64,000 nt of DNA. It comes from Melghiribacillus thermohalophilus (lineage in GTDB: Bacteria > Bacillota > Bacilli > Bacillales > Alkalibacillaceae). The stretch lies in NCBI RefSeq assembly GCF_004342905.1, contig NZ_SMAN01000001.1:213437-277436 (forward strand). The letters are read 5' to 3'. Within the stretch, counting starts at the first letter, position 1; every line of letters starts with the position of its first letter. Positions 56,191-64,000 of the stretch are shown here, one piece after another. Under the pieces are notes generated by a model that saw nothing but the letters and a program-made list of their open reading frames with translations, had not been told where the DNA came from and did not search any database. The position numbers and the translations under genes are program-made.

Positions 56191-56391
56191 ATGAGAGTCA
56201 AATGTGTACTATGTGATAAAGTCGAAACGATCGACAGCTATTCATTAACCGCTAAAAAGCTGAGAAAGAGAAGAATGTTGACCTATATGTGCCATCAATG
56301 CAATGAACGAATCAAAAAGCGCACATTCGAACGCAAAAAAACGGGAAGATTTTACTTGTTCCGCGAACAAAAAAAACATAAACATTTGTAG
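56191..56391 (+). CDS. ylaI: YlaI (DUF2197) family zinc-ribbon protein
   Basis: This is a 66-residue basic protein with two CxxC pairs (CVLC near the N terminus and CHQC about residue 35), typical of small zinc-binding YlaI proteins. The basic tail (KKRTFERKKTGRF) suggests nucleic acid contact, but this is inference. ATG 56191 lies six bases after GAGGTG. An extended -10 (TGATATACT, 56158-56166) lies 24 bp upstream. Confidence 0.85.
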   Translation: MRVKCVLCDKVETIDSYSLTAKKLRKRRMLTYMCHQCNERIKKRTFERKKTGRFYLFREQKKHKHL

Positions 56392-56476
56392 GGATCACGG
56401 ACAGGCTCCATGTACTGACATCGGTTTTACAGTTCGGTTAACAAAAAAGCGGATTGACACAATGGACCGGATCAAG

Positions 56477-56512
56477 CCCCAAAAGTTAGATGAAACAATC
56501 TAACTTTTGGGG
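56477..56512. terminator. Perfect 15-bp inverted repeat, probable terminator between ylaI and helD
   Basis: CCCCAAAAGTTAGAT (56477-56491) and ATCTAACTTTTGGGG (56498-56512) pair perfectly over 15 bp around gaaaca. The stem has internal A and T runs. The genes on either side converge here, which supports a terminator role, though there is no trailing T run beyond the stem. Confidence 0.55.
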
Positions 56513-56638
56513 ATGTCACCGATCTGGCAAGAGATCTGCAATTGATATTGTATAGTCCGTCTGTTCAGTGAACCCGCCTTACTGAATTGAACAGTGTGCC
56601 CATGTACAAGAAACCCTCATCCGTTGTTTCGATTATGT

Positions 56639-58999
56639 TCAATCACTGTAGGTGAGGGTACGGTAATCCATTACGTCATAACTGTTTTCCGGGACATCAT
56701 CCAAAAATCGGCTTGGCTGACCAGATGTAAACAGATGCAATTCATGCATGGCACGGGTACAGGCAGTATAAAAAAACTTGCGCTCATATTCCCGGTGATA
56801 TTGGCGATTGGATGAATCATAAATGATAACAGCATCAAATTCAATTCCCTTTGCCAGATAAGTTGGTACAACCACGATTCCTTTTTCATATTTTCTTGTG
56901 GAAATATCGATAAACTGTACATCCATATACTCACTTAATATGGCATGGACTTTTTGTCCTTCCTTTTTCGTTTTCGTAATCACCGCGATGGTTTCATACC
57001 CTTTGTTTTTCAGGTTTTTCATTCGTTCTACAACTGCTGCACGATGTGCATATCCCTGTTTTACTTTTGCAAGCGTAGGTTTGATTCCATCTCGATGAAA
57101 TGGCTGTATTTCTCTCTTGGCTTCCGGGATTAGATGTCTTGTAAATTCAACGATCTGTTTGGTTGAACGATAGCTTCTCGATAATGTGATCTTTTCAATT
57201 CCAGAATCCTCAGACCAGTCATGGGACAGGAGGGAATCCCCATCAAGAGAATGGGCCTGAATGGCCTGATTTACATCACCGAGAATCGTCATGGCTGCCC
57301 GGGGAAACAACGCTTTAAAATACTCCATCTGAAATGGGGAATAATCCTGTGCTTCATCAATGACCAGATGACGAACTGCTGTATTCATCTTCCGACCGGT
57401 GATGGTATCATACAAATAGAGATATGGAGTTGCATCTTCATAAGGCATCTCCCGGTATTTCAGTCGTTTAATCGTTTCCTCACCGATTTCTTTCCATATA
57501 TCCGGGAGATGATAATCTTCTTTCCGGTCGGTTAATGATATGGTAAACAGCCTAGCATAAATTCTCCTCACATCGACAAAATGTAGTTGTTCAATCTCCT
57601 TCTTAACTCCACGTGTTGCCCGCTTTAGAATATATTCAGCATATTTTTCCCGCTGCACATCATAATCATTTTGCCATCCCTGTTTCTCCAGTTTGCGGTC
57701 AAGATGAAGCAGTTCTTCCTTATCCATCGTTTCCATTTCTTCATCTACCCATTCTTTGTTCTTTTCCTGTTCCATCCAGTTCTTCAGTTTGCCAAACAGC
57801 CAGGTTTGAACATGCTCCAGTCGATTCGGAATCGACATGCTGTGATCAAGTGAGTAAAAATAATGCTTAATATCCGTGCGATCAACGATAACCCTTCCTC
57901 GAAAAGTTAATGACCGAAAAATCATCCCTTTCTCTTTCAGGATACTGATATAGCGATCCAGCAATTGTTTGAAATGCAGGCTGGCCTTATAACGGATGCT
58001 GCTCATCCGTATTTGATACCGTTCATCTACGGGTCCATTTAACAAATATTCCGTCTGATCAAAAGGGCTCTGAACCATCCATTTTTCTCCAAGACGATCA
58101 TCCAGATAATCCTGAAAAGTCGTCTGCTCCATATTCTCTTCTCCGAGCTCAGGAAGAACAGTAGCAATATAGCTGCTAAACAGCGGATTGGGAGAAAAAA
58201 GCATGATATTTTCGGATGTCATTTTCCCGCGGAAACGATACAGAAGATAGGCCACCCGCTGCAGAGCTGCTGAAGTTTTGCCGCTTCCAGCCACTCCCTG
58301 TACAAATAAATATTTTGCTGATTCATTTCGAATAATTTGATTTTGCTCCTTCTGGATGGTAGCTACAATACTTTTCATGCTGGTATCGGCATGTTTGCCT
58401 AATACCGCCTGCAGCAATTGATCTCCGATGGTTATCCCTGTATCAAACATTCCCTTTAATTGGCCATTGCGAATGATATATTGTCTTTTTAATGTCATCT
58501 CTCCCTTAACGGTTCCTTCACCGGGCGTTTCGTACTCTGCTGAACCGGGTGAGTAATCATAATACATACTCGAGATCGGAGCCCGCCAGTCGTAGACGAG
58601 AAAATCCTCCTGTTTCTCATCCATCAGGGAGGCAACACCGATATAAATCGGTTCAGCATGGGAGCTACCTTGTTCAACAAAATCAATCCGGCCAAAATAA
58701 GGGGAAGAACGAAGCCTTTTAAGTGCTTTCAGGCGTTTTGAATATTCTCGATGGCTCCTTTCCCGTTCTGACAGGAGTTCTGCCTGTTGTTTGATGCTGT
58801 AATGAGTTTCGAGCAATTCATGGGGTTCTTCCACATTCACCCTTGTTTCCTCAGAAAAAAACTCCTCGCGCAGCTGAATGACATCTTCTTTTAAATCTCC
58901 CGTCTTTTTTGCCAGCCGGACATGTTGACGGTCAATTTCTTCAATAACCATTTGAACCCGTTTTTGTTCCTGATCCCAATCCTTATGCTTTTCGCTCAC
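56639..58999 (-). CDS. helD: RNA polymerase recycling motor HelD
   Basis: HelD is a UvrD-like ATPase that releases stalled RNA polymerase from DNA. The 786 residues begin with a coiled-coil arm (about 1-100, heptads RLAKKTGDLKEDVIQLREE) that reaches the polymerase secondary channel, followed by the helicase domains with Walker A GVAGSGKTSAALQR, Walker B VIDEAQDYSPFQ, QAIQAHSLDGDS and SRSYRSTKQI. GTG 58999 follows GGGGGGA. It lies beside ylaI, not at its B. subtilis position (yvgS). Confidence 0.92.
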   Translation of the reverse strand: MSEKHKDWDQEQKRVQMVIEEIDRQHVRLAKKTGDLKEDVIQLREEFFSEETRVNVEEPHELLETHYSIKQQAELLSERERSHREYSKRLKALKRLRSSPYFGRIDFVEQGSSHAEPIYIGVASLMDEKQEDFLVYDWRAPISSMYYDYSPGSAEYETPGEGTVKGEMTLKRQYIIRNGQLKGMFDTGITIGDQLLQAVLGKHADTSMKSIVATIQKEQNQIIRNESAKYLFVQGVAGSGKTSAALQRVAYLLYRFRGKMTSENIMLFSPNPLFSSYIATVLPELGEENMEQTTFQDYLDDRLGEKWMVQSPFDQTEYLLNGPVDERYQIRMSSIRYKASLHFKQLLDRYISILKEKGMIFRSLTFRGRVIVDRTDIKHYFYSLDHSMSIPNRLEHVQTWLFGKLKNWMEQEKNKEWVDEEMETMDKEELLHLDRKLEKQGWQNDYDVQREKYAEYILKRATRGVKKEIEQLHFVDVRRIYARLFTISLTDRKEDYHLPDIWKEIGEETIKRLKYREMPYEDATPYLYLYDTITGRKMNTAVRHLVIDEAQDYSPFQMEYFKALFPRAAMTILGDVNQAIQAHSLDGDSLLSHDWSEDSGIEKITLSRSYRSTKQIVEFTRHLIPEAKREIQPFHRDGIKPTLAKVKQGYAHRAAVVERMKNLKNKGYETIAVITKTKKEGQKVHAILSEYMDVQFIDISTRKYEKGIVVVPTYLAKGIEFDAVIIYDSSNRQYHREYERKFFYTACTRAMHELHLFTSGQPSRFLDDVPENSYDVMDYRTLTYSD

Positions 59000-59169
59000 G
59001 AATATCCCCCCAGCAGTTTTTTCAATTTGACACACCGGTTATTTTATTATATAATATTATTGGGTATTTGTGTTCTTTTATCGTTTCCGGTGTGCGGGTA
59101 TCGCTTATCATAGCATGAAAATCCGTTTTCATCAAGTTTTTTTCTTGCTTTATGTTCATAATGAGGATC

Positions 59170-59200
59170 GAAAAAGGTGCCAGGATCTGGCACCTTTTTC
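59170..59200. terminator. Bidirectional terminator upstream of helD
   Basis: GAAAAAGGTGCCAG (59170-59183) pairs with CTGGCACCTTTTTC (59187-59200), perfect over 14 bp. It ends the transcript of the minus-strand pair at 59233-59927. TATAAT on the minus strand at 59046-59051 may be the helD -10. Confidence 0.85.
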
Positions 59201-59232
59201 GTTTCTTTTATGTTTTCCACCAGTGACGCGGC

Positions 59233-59547
59233 TCATTCATCCTCTGTTACCGTTTGATCTCCTGCGAAGGTTGGATATTTATCGGGTTCATTTTTAATCT
59301 GATGGTAAATCGTTTCAATCAATTCCCTGGGAAAATGAAAAGTTCTCGGTTTTTGATCCAATATTTCACATGTTACAACATAACGGTTCTCCTGACATTG
59401 CACGTCAATACTTTCAACTTTATGGTCTTCTGACAATATTTCTCTAAACAATCGAGTGGTTTCAACAGCTGACTGATCCTCTGGGCGATGATCCGCCACA
59501 ACTTTAATCGAAAGCCAGTTGTACACAGCGTCCTGTAATGACCTCAT
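59233..59547 (-). CDS. Hypothetical protein coupled to ylaH
   Basis: This is a 104-residue acidic soluble protein (SLQDAVYNWLSIKVVADHRPED and FHFPRELIETIYHQIKNEPDKY). Its ATG overlaps the ylaH stop as ATGA, so it is translated with ylaH. I do not recognise a named family. Codon and composition style match the neighbours, and it lies before a perfect terminator. Confidence 0.75.
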   Translation of the reverse strand: MRSLQDAVYNWLSIKVVADHRPEDQSAVETTRLFREILSEDHKVESIDVQCQENRYVVTCEILDQKPRTFHFPRELIETIYHQIKNEPDKYPTFAGDQTVTEDE

Positions 59548-59927
59548 GATTCATTCTCCACGGTGCGTTGTTTTCTTTCCCGGTAAAGACGGAAACGGTA
59601 AATGGAAAGAACAATGGATGTCACCAGCAACCCTTCTGCAATCGGCAGCGTCATGCCCAGAGGTATCGTTAAAATCACACAGCCTATGACTAGAAAAACA
59701 TAAACTACCAGGGATTTTAGTGGTGGCAATTTCCGCGCAAATCCAAGTTTATAAGTAATAAAAGCAAGGATTAAAATAATGAAATACAATATGACAACTC
59801 CGCGAATGGCCATGGAAACCTCAGTTTCGTTTGATAAATCTATTTCTCCGCCCAGACCTTTAAAAATATAGTCGGCAATAGGCCAGAGATTATCAGGGAC
59901 TTCCACGAACTGGCCGTTTTCTGTCAT
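59544..59927 (-). CDS. ylaH: YlaH-like family membrane protein
   Basis: This is a 127-residue protein with three membrane helices (AIRGVVILYFIILILAFITYKLG, VVYVFLVIGCVILTIPLG, and the following LLVTSIVLSIYRF) and a basic C terminus. It matches the YlaH-like family and its B. subtilis position near ylaF and ylaI. ATG 59927 follows AGGAGG. No function is known. typA, normally between ylaF and ylaH, is missing. Confidence 0.85.
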   Translation of the reverse strand: MTENGQFVEVPDNLWPIADYIFKGLGGEIDLSNETEVSMAIRGVVILYFIILILAFITYKLGFARKLPPLKSLVVYVFLVIGCVILTIPLGMTLPIAEGLLVTSIVLSIYRFRLYRERKQRTVENES

Positions 59928-60101
59928 CGATGTTCCTCCTCCTGTCCAATACATCTCTTACAACACGTACCGTTTTATGCATGCTAATTTCGTGTTCATC
60001 CGTTAAAAGTATAGCATGTCACAGTACAGTTTTAAACTAGAGCTTGTCTATTCCTGCTTGTTTCATGTAAACTAAACAAGGAAATGATTTGAGGTGAGAC
60101 C

Positions 60102-60293
60102 ATGAATCAATTTGACACTAAGTTGTTTTTGCTGGCCCTGCTAGTGGTCATATGTTTTGTCCTTGTTGGCATAGCGATCGGTATCGGCAGCATCTGGTTT
60201 GCTATATTGTTTTTCCTTGCCGGGTTGTTCTTTATGGCCGTTGGCCTGAAGATCAAACGTAAAAAACAAAAACAGGAATCTATTGATCAGTAA
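60102..60293 (+). CDS. ylaF: DUF5325 family small membrane protein YlaF
   Basis: This 63-residue protein has two membrane helices separated by a short turn and a Lys/Gln-rich end (LKIKRKKQKQES). GAGGTGAGACC precedes the ATG. It fits B. subtilis YlaF in size, topology and place. No function is known. Confidence 0.8.
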   Translation: MNQFDTKLFLLALLVVICFVLVGIAIGIGSIWFAILFFLAGLFFMAVGLKIKRKKQKQESIDQ

Positions 60294-60316
60294 ATGAACA
60301 TCTAACATCCCCCGTT

Positions 60317-60341
60317 GTCAGGCCACTTCTTCTGGCCTGAC
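60317..60341. terminator. Hairpin between ylaF and suhB
   Basis: GTCAGGCCA (60317-60325) pairs with TGGCCTGAC (60333-60341) between convergent genes. No clear T run follows on either strand, so its efficiency is uncertain. Confidence 0.5.
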
Positions 60342-60343
60342 AT

Positions 60344-61153
60344 TTAGATTGGTTTCAGTTTAATATATCCGTCGATGATCTCCCGGTGAATGGACGGATT
60401 ACAGGTAATAATCGAGTTTGTCTGGAGCATGTCAATGGGATGACCATTGGCCTGAGTTGTCACGCCTCCCGCTTCCTCGACGATGATCACCCCTGCTGCA
60501 ACATCCCATGGTGCTAACCGCATGGTAATATAAGCATCGATGATTCCCTCTGCCACATAGGCAAATTCAAGGGCTGCCGATCCATAAGAACGGGTCCCCC
60601 TTACTTTTCTGATGAGCTGATGAATTTTAGTTTCATCCAGGCGGCGGTTGGGAACTGACCAGAAACTGTTCATCCCTATAAGCGCATCCTCCAGTTTCCG
60701 GTTATGATCCAGGCGCTTTATACGCTCTCCATTTTTGTACGCCCCCTCATGTTTTAACCCATAATAAAGGACATCTGCCATCACATCATAAATAACGCCA
60801 ATTTGTCCTGCTCCATTTTCATATATCCCCACCGATATAGCAAAATTTCTTTGCTGATTCACAAAATTCATCGTACCATCAATCGGATCAACAATCCATA
60901 CGACGCCGTCCAGACTGGTCACTTCATCCCCAAATCCCTCTTCTCCCATGACTTTATGATGCGGATAAATTGATTTGATTTGCCTGGTCAAAAACTGTTC
61001 GGTCTGTTTATCCACATCCGTGACCAGGTCTTTGCGATCCTTTTTTGTATCTACCTGATAAGGCTTATCCAGACTTTTTCGTATCTCCTCACCAGCTTCG
61101 AGAATCCATTGCCTGGCCTGATTAAACAGCTCATACTTTGTTTCATCTTTCAT
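60344..61153 (-). CDS. suhB: Inositol monophosphatase family protein (SuhB/YktC)
   Basis: This 269-residue Mg-dependent phosphatase shows the metal-binding glutamates GEEGFG, the motif WIVDPIDGTMNFVNQ and WDVAAGVIIVEEAGG. Members dephosphorylate inositol-1-phosphate and related sugar or nucleotide phosphates. It matches B. subtilis YktC. GGGG lies eight bases before the ATG. It is divergent from yktB. Confidence 0.94.
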   Translation of the reverse strand: MKDETKYELFNQARQWILEAGEEIRKSLDKPYQVDTKKDRKDLVTDVDKQTEQFLTRQIKSIYPHHKVMGEEGFGDEVTSLDGVVWIVDPIDGTMNFVNQQRNFAISVGIYENGAGQIGVIYDVMADVLYYGLKHEGAYKNGERIKRLDHNRKLEDALIGMNSFWSVPNRRLDETKIHQLIRKVRGTRSYGSAALEFAYVAEGIIDAYITMRLAPWDVAAGVIIVEEAGGVTTQANGHPIDMLQTNSIITCNPSIHREIIDGYIKLKPI

Positions 61154-61271
61154 GGCTAATACCCCTTTGTTCCATTCTTTTTCACTATTCCATCATATGA
61201 AAAAATTTCCTTTACTGTATCCTACCAGAGAAAAGAATTTTTTTCATCCCAATAAACGTGGTAGTTAAAAA

Positions 61272-61300
61272 TTGGGTTTTTACTTCGGTTATGATAAAAT
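61272..61300 (+). promoter_or_regulatory. yktB promoter
   Basis: TTGGGT (61272-61277) and TAAAAT (61295-61300) are separated by 17 bp; the -10 is extended (TG-A). It lies 44 bp before the yktB start. Confidence 0.65.
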
Positions 61301-61344
61301 TTACTCTGAAAAAGCTGTTTGGTAAAGAAAGGAGCGGAATAACA

Positions 61345-61959
61345 GTGACATTTACAGGTTTCGAAAAAACAGATTTCGATATTTTTTTCATTGATGGACT
61401 GGACGAGCGTATGGCCGCGATCCGGACTCACATTCAGCCCAAATTCAAAGCCATCGGCGATGCGTTAATTGATGATATGGCGGCCCTGGCCGGAAATGAA
61501 ATGTACGTACATATCGCCAAACACGCCCGCAGAACAAAGAATCCTCCGAAAGATACATGGATGGCCTTCAGCCACGATAAAAGAGGCTATAAAAAGCATC
61601 CTCATTTTCAAATTGGACTGTTCGACGATCATGTATTTCTCTGGCTTGCTTATATTTATGAAATGCCAGGTAAACAAGATGTTGGTGAACGCTTTTTGCA
61701 GCATATTGATGAATTGAAACGGACCATTCCCGACAATTATGTGATCTCCCTCGATCATACAAAAAAAGATGCTGAATCGATGGATACCGTTGATCTCGAG
61801 AAAGCATTAACACGCTTTCGCGATGTGAAAAAAGGTGAATTTTTGGTAGGACGCCATTTTCAGGCGGATGATCCGCTTCTTCAGGATGGTGACAGGTTTA
61901 TCCAGATCGCAAAACACACGTTCGAAACTTTAATTCCAATTTACCGGATGTCTTTTTAG
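61345..61959 (+). CDS. yktB: DUF1054 family protein YktB
   Basis: This 204-residue soluble protein (TFTGFEKTDFDIFFIDGLDERMA, KHARRTKNPPKDTWMAFSHDKRGYK) belongs to DUF1054, found mainly in Bacillales. GTG 61345 lies ten bases after AAAGGAG and matches the family start. It lies between suhB and yktA, as in B. subtilis. No activity is known. Confidence 0.92.
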   Translation: MTFTGFEKTDFDIFFIDGLDERMAAIRTHIQPKFKAIGDALIDDMAALAGNEMYVHIAKHARRTKNPPKDTWMAFSHDKRGYKKHPHFQIGLFDDHVFLWLAYIYEMPGKQDVGERFLQHIDELKRTIPDNYVISLDHTKKDAESMDTVDLEKALTRFRDVKKGEFLVGRHFQADDPLLQDGDRFIQIAKHTFETLIPIYRMSF

Positions 61960-62109
61960 GATGAAAACCACTCCAGAATTCGGCAGTTCACTGGAGAAGA
62001 CTCATTCCTATACATCCAATTATGGAGCAAGAACCGGCAAACACCATCATCTCGTATTTCGCAGCCCTCTCAGAGCATCCTATGTGCCTGTACTCCATTA
62101 CCTTTAATA

Positions 62110-62139
62110 AAAACTTGAGGAGATCTCTCCTCAAGTTTT
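62110..62139. terminator. Bidirectional terminator between yktB and yktA
   Basis: AAAACTTGAGGAGA (62110-62123) pairs with TCTCCTCAAGTTTT (62126-62139), perfect over 14 bp. The region between yktB and this hairpin shows nothing else. Confidence 0.85.
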
Positions 62140-62152
62140 CCCAAAACAAACC

Positions 62153-62425
62153 TTATGACATGGTTAGTTTGGCCCCGCGTTCAGCACTACGGGCTCTTTT
62201 TACGGCGTGATAACAGGAATAGCCGGAACCCTTTTCAAACTCCCTGCACAGCTTTTTCTCTTCACTTTTGGAAGGAACAATTTGCTTAAATCGGGTATAG
62301 GAATGCAGTAAATCATCCCGGTTCACACCTTTTTCATACGCGTTTTCCACCATTTGAAAAAAATGAATGACATCGATGACTTCCTTTTTGGACCAGGTTT
62401 CGTCAATTGGATAATGATATTCCAT
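62153..62425 (-). CDS. yktA: UPF0223 family protein YktA
   Basis: This is a 90-residue helical protein (HYPIDETWSKKEVIDVIHFFQMVENAYEKG, RFKQIVPSKSEEKKLCREF) of UPF0223. ATG 62425 lies seven bases after GGAG; an earlier ATG (62431) touches that site. It lies 16 bp after the nitronate monooxygenase-type gene. Function unknown. Confidence 0.92.
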   Translation of the reverse strand: MEYHYPIDETWSKKEVIDVIHFFQMVENAYEKGVNRDDLLHSYTRFKQIVPSKSEEKKLCREFEKGSGYSCYHAVKRARSAERGAKLTMS

Positions 62426-62441
62426 GTACATTCTCCTTCCC

Positions 62442-63410
62442 TTATTGCCCGCTTAAGCCCCACTTTTTGCGAATTTCCATGGCTTCAGAAATGATTTGGT
62501 CAAAAAGATCTTCTACGGAAAGAACATCTTTGATGCGAGCGGCAACCTGACCGGCCCATGCGAATCCTTCGTCGGTTTTTCCTTCATATATATATCGTTT
62601 GTTCGCTTCGCCGCTAATATACGGTTTTAGCACTTCATAGCCCGGCTCCTTCTGTTCCAGCTCCAAAATTTTTTCCGTCCAGCTATTTTTTAACGCCCTT
62701 GCCGGAGCACCAAGGCTTCGTTTAATCACGACCGTTGACTTCTCGTCAGCTTCCAGCAAAGCTTTTTTATACACTTCATGGGCATGGACACACTCTTTTG
62801 TGGCAATGAATCGGGTTCCCATTTCAATTCCTTCTGCGCCAAGGGCTAAGGCGGCCATGAACCCCCGGCCATCACCGATTCCTCCTGAAGCAATGACGGG
62901 GATGGAAACCGAATCGACAACCTGAGGAGTGAGTACAAAGGTGCCCACATCATCGCGGCCGAGATGCCCTCCCCCTTCCTGTCCGACTACCATAACCGCA
63001 TCGGCTCCAAGTTCTTCTGCTTTCTCCGCCTGGCGTCTGGCAGCAACAAGCACTAACTTTTTAATTTCCGTATCTTTCACCATATCGAGAACGGGCTTCG
63101 GGTTTCCTCCCGTTACGGAAATGGCCGGAACGTTTTTCTCAATGGCCACTTCCACCATATGTTCAAAGGGTCTGCCATGCTGTCCAATAGCAAAGTTGAC
63201 ACCAAAAGGCTGGTCTGTTAATTCCCGGACCTTATCAATTTCTTTCCTTAAAGAATCGGCATCCGGCAGGCTCATCGCCGTAATTTGACCAAGCCCTCCG
63301 GCATTGGATACGGCTGCTGCCAGTTCAGCATAGGCGAGGTGTGCCAGCCCCCCCTGAATAATTGGATATGTAATATTTAACAGTTCCGTTACTCGAGTTT
63401 GAAAACTCAT
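62442..63410 (-). CDS. Nitronate monooxygenase-type flavoprotein
   Basis: This 322-residue FMN-binding TIM-barrel oxidoreductase belongs to the 2-nitropropane dioxygenase/FabK superfamily. Motifs include PIIQGGLAHLAYAELAAAVS, QEGGGHLG (with the catalytic histidine) and IASGGIGDGRGFMAAL. It may oxidise alkyl nitronates, but FabK-type enoyl-ACP reduction cannot be excluded. AGGAGGGG precedes ATG 63410. It lies between yktA and the decarboxylase, where B. subtilis has no such gene. Confidence 0.9.
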   Translation of the reverse strand: MSFQTRVTELLNITYPIIQGGLAHLAYAELAAAVSNAGGLGQITAMSLPDADSLRKEIDKVRELTDQPFGVNFAIGQHGRPFEHMVEVAIEKNVPAISVTGGNPKPVLDMVKDTEIKKLVLVAARRQAEKAEELGADAVMVVGQEGGGHLGRDDVGTFVLTPQVVDSVSIPVIASGGIGDGRGFMAALALGAEGIEMGTRFIATKECVHAHEVYKKALLEADEKSTVVIKRSLGAPARALKNSWTEKILELEQKEPGYEVLKPYISGEANKRYIYEGKTDEGFAWAGQVAARIKDVLSVEDLFDQIISEAMEIRKKWGLSGQ

Positions 63411-63476
63411 GTGTGCCCCTCCTTTAACCTTTTCTTTTTTCATGGTATCATGTTTTCGTTTTTTTGTGAGAAAAAC

Positions 63477-63505
63477 TAGTCATAAGATATGGATTCTGCT
63501 ATAAT
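63477..63505 (+). promoter_or_regulatory. Promoter of the decarboxylase gene
   Basis: TAGTCA (63477-63482) and a perfect TATAAT (63500-63505) are separated by 17 bp, with an extended TG-C before the -10. It lies 35 bp before the ATG. Confidence 0.78.
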
Positions 63506-63540
63506 TCATTTGTTTTGATGACAAAAACGAGGTGATGACC

Positions 63541-64000
63541 ATGTCCCAGCAGGAAACACCGCTGTTTTCCGGGCTGTTAAAACATATTGAAAAATATCCG
63601 ATTCAGTTTCATATCCCCGGCCATAAACAGGGAAAAGGAATGGATGCAGAATTTCGGGAATTTATCGGTCATAATGCGTTAGCGATCGATTTGATTAACA
63701 TCGAACCCCTGGATGATTTGCATCACCCCCACGGCATCATCCAGGAGGCGCAGGAACTGGCAGCGGAAGCCTTTGGTGCGGATCATACCCTTTTTTCGGT
63801 ACAGGGAACAAGCGGCGCTATCATGACGATGGTCATGGCTGTCTGTCAGCCGGGGGACAAGATTATTGTGCCCAGAAACGTCCATAAATCCGTAACTTCG
63901 GCCATTATTTTTTCAGGTGCAACTCCTGTTTTTGTCCATCCGGAACTGGACCCCGTGCTGGGGATTGCCCACGGTGTATCTCCAGAGGCGGTCGAAAAAG
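63541..64000 (+). CDS. speA: Orn/Lys/Arg decarboxylase, likely SpeA (5' part, cut by window end)
   Basis: This PLP-dependent enzyme decarboxylates a basic amino acid; by synteny with yktA it should be arginine decarboxylase SpeA, which makes agmatine for polyamine synthesis. About 153 residues are seen, with FHIPGHKQGKGM, LHHPHGIIQEAQELAAEAFGAD, the cofactor segment SVQGTSGAIMTMVMA and VPRNVHKSVTSAI. The PLP lysine and C terminus lie outside the window. GAGGTG lies six bases before the ATG. Lysine or ornithine decarboxylase cannot be ruled out from this part. Confidence 0.88.
   Translation, partial: MSQQETPLFSGLLKHIEKYPIQFHIPGHKQGKGMDAEFREFIGHNALAIDLINIEPLDDLHHPHGIIQEAQELAAEAFGADHTLFSVQGTSGAIMTMVMAVCQPGDKIIVPRNVHKSVTSAIIFSGATPVFVHPELDPVLGIAHGVSPEAVEK

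Overview
This 64 kb window is a core-chromosome segment of a Gram-positive, endospore-forming member of the Bacillaceae. From right to left it follows the Bacillus subtilis order speA-yktABC-ylaF-ylaH-ylaI-ylaJ-phoH-ylaL-glsA-ylaN-ftsW-pyc-ctaA/ctaBCDEFG-ylbA to ylbQ-yllA-bshC-mraZ-rsmH-ftsL-pbpB-spoVD-murE-murF-mraY-murD-spoVE-murB-divIB-ftsA-ftsZ. Sporulation genes (spoVD, spoVE, ylbJ, rsfA, ylaJ, ylbD), bacillithiol synthesis (bshC), a caa3-type oxidase with a cytochrome c domain, and AGGAGG-type ribosome binding sites all support this. The species cannot be named from the sequence alone.

Positions 1-17.4 kb (minus strand) hold the dcw cell-wall and division cluster: peptidoglycan precursor enzymes (MurB, D, E, F, MraY), transpeptidases (PBP2B, SpoVD), a SEDS polymerase (SpoVE) and divisome proteins (FtsL, DivIB, FtsA, FtsZ), headed by mraZ with three TGGNN repeats over its own promoter. 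murG is missing from its usual place between spoVE and murB. That gap holds a roughly 260-bp element with terminal inverted repeats that looks like a MITE. The B. subtilis genes between divIB and ftsA (ylxW, ylxX, sbp) are also absent.

Positions 17.6-36.2 kb carry the bshC-yllA-panE and ylb genes: pantothenate and CoA synthesis (panE, coaD), ribosome and RNA genes (rpmF, ylbN, rsmD, tmcAL), proteases and lipases (ylbL, ylbK), sporulation and competence regulators (ylbF, rsfA), and coat-related genes. A plus-strand small RNA candidate with a strong terminator lies beside rsmD, the synteny position of the sporulation RNA CsfG. Inserted genes here include a crotonase-family enzyme, a membrane-anchored stalk-domain protein and a small Cys-motif ORF.

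Positions 36.4-46.4 kb hold an AI-2E/YtvI-type membrane protein, an acetyltransferase, and the aerobic respiration block ctaM-ctaG-ctaFEDC-ctaB with ctaA divergent. They encode heme A synthesis, the caa3 oxidase subunits and oxidase assembly factors.

Positions 46.4-64 kb hold pyruvate carboxylase (its start overlaps the end of ftsW), ftsW, ylaN, glutaminase, PhoH2, YlaJ, the RNA polymerase recycling helicase HelD, several small membrane or unknown proteins, inositol monophosphatase, YktA/YktB, a nitronate monooxygenase-type flavoprotein, and the start of an arginine/lysine/ornithine decarboxylase cut by the window end. typA, usually between ylaF and ylaH, is absent. I found no rRNA, tRNA, CRISPR array, prophage or intact transposase. 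The window is mostly conserved housekeeping DNA, and I see no convincing undescribed multi-gene system.
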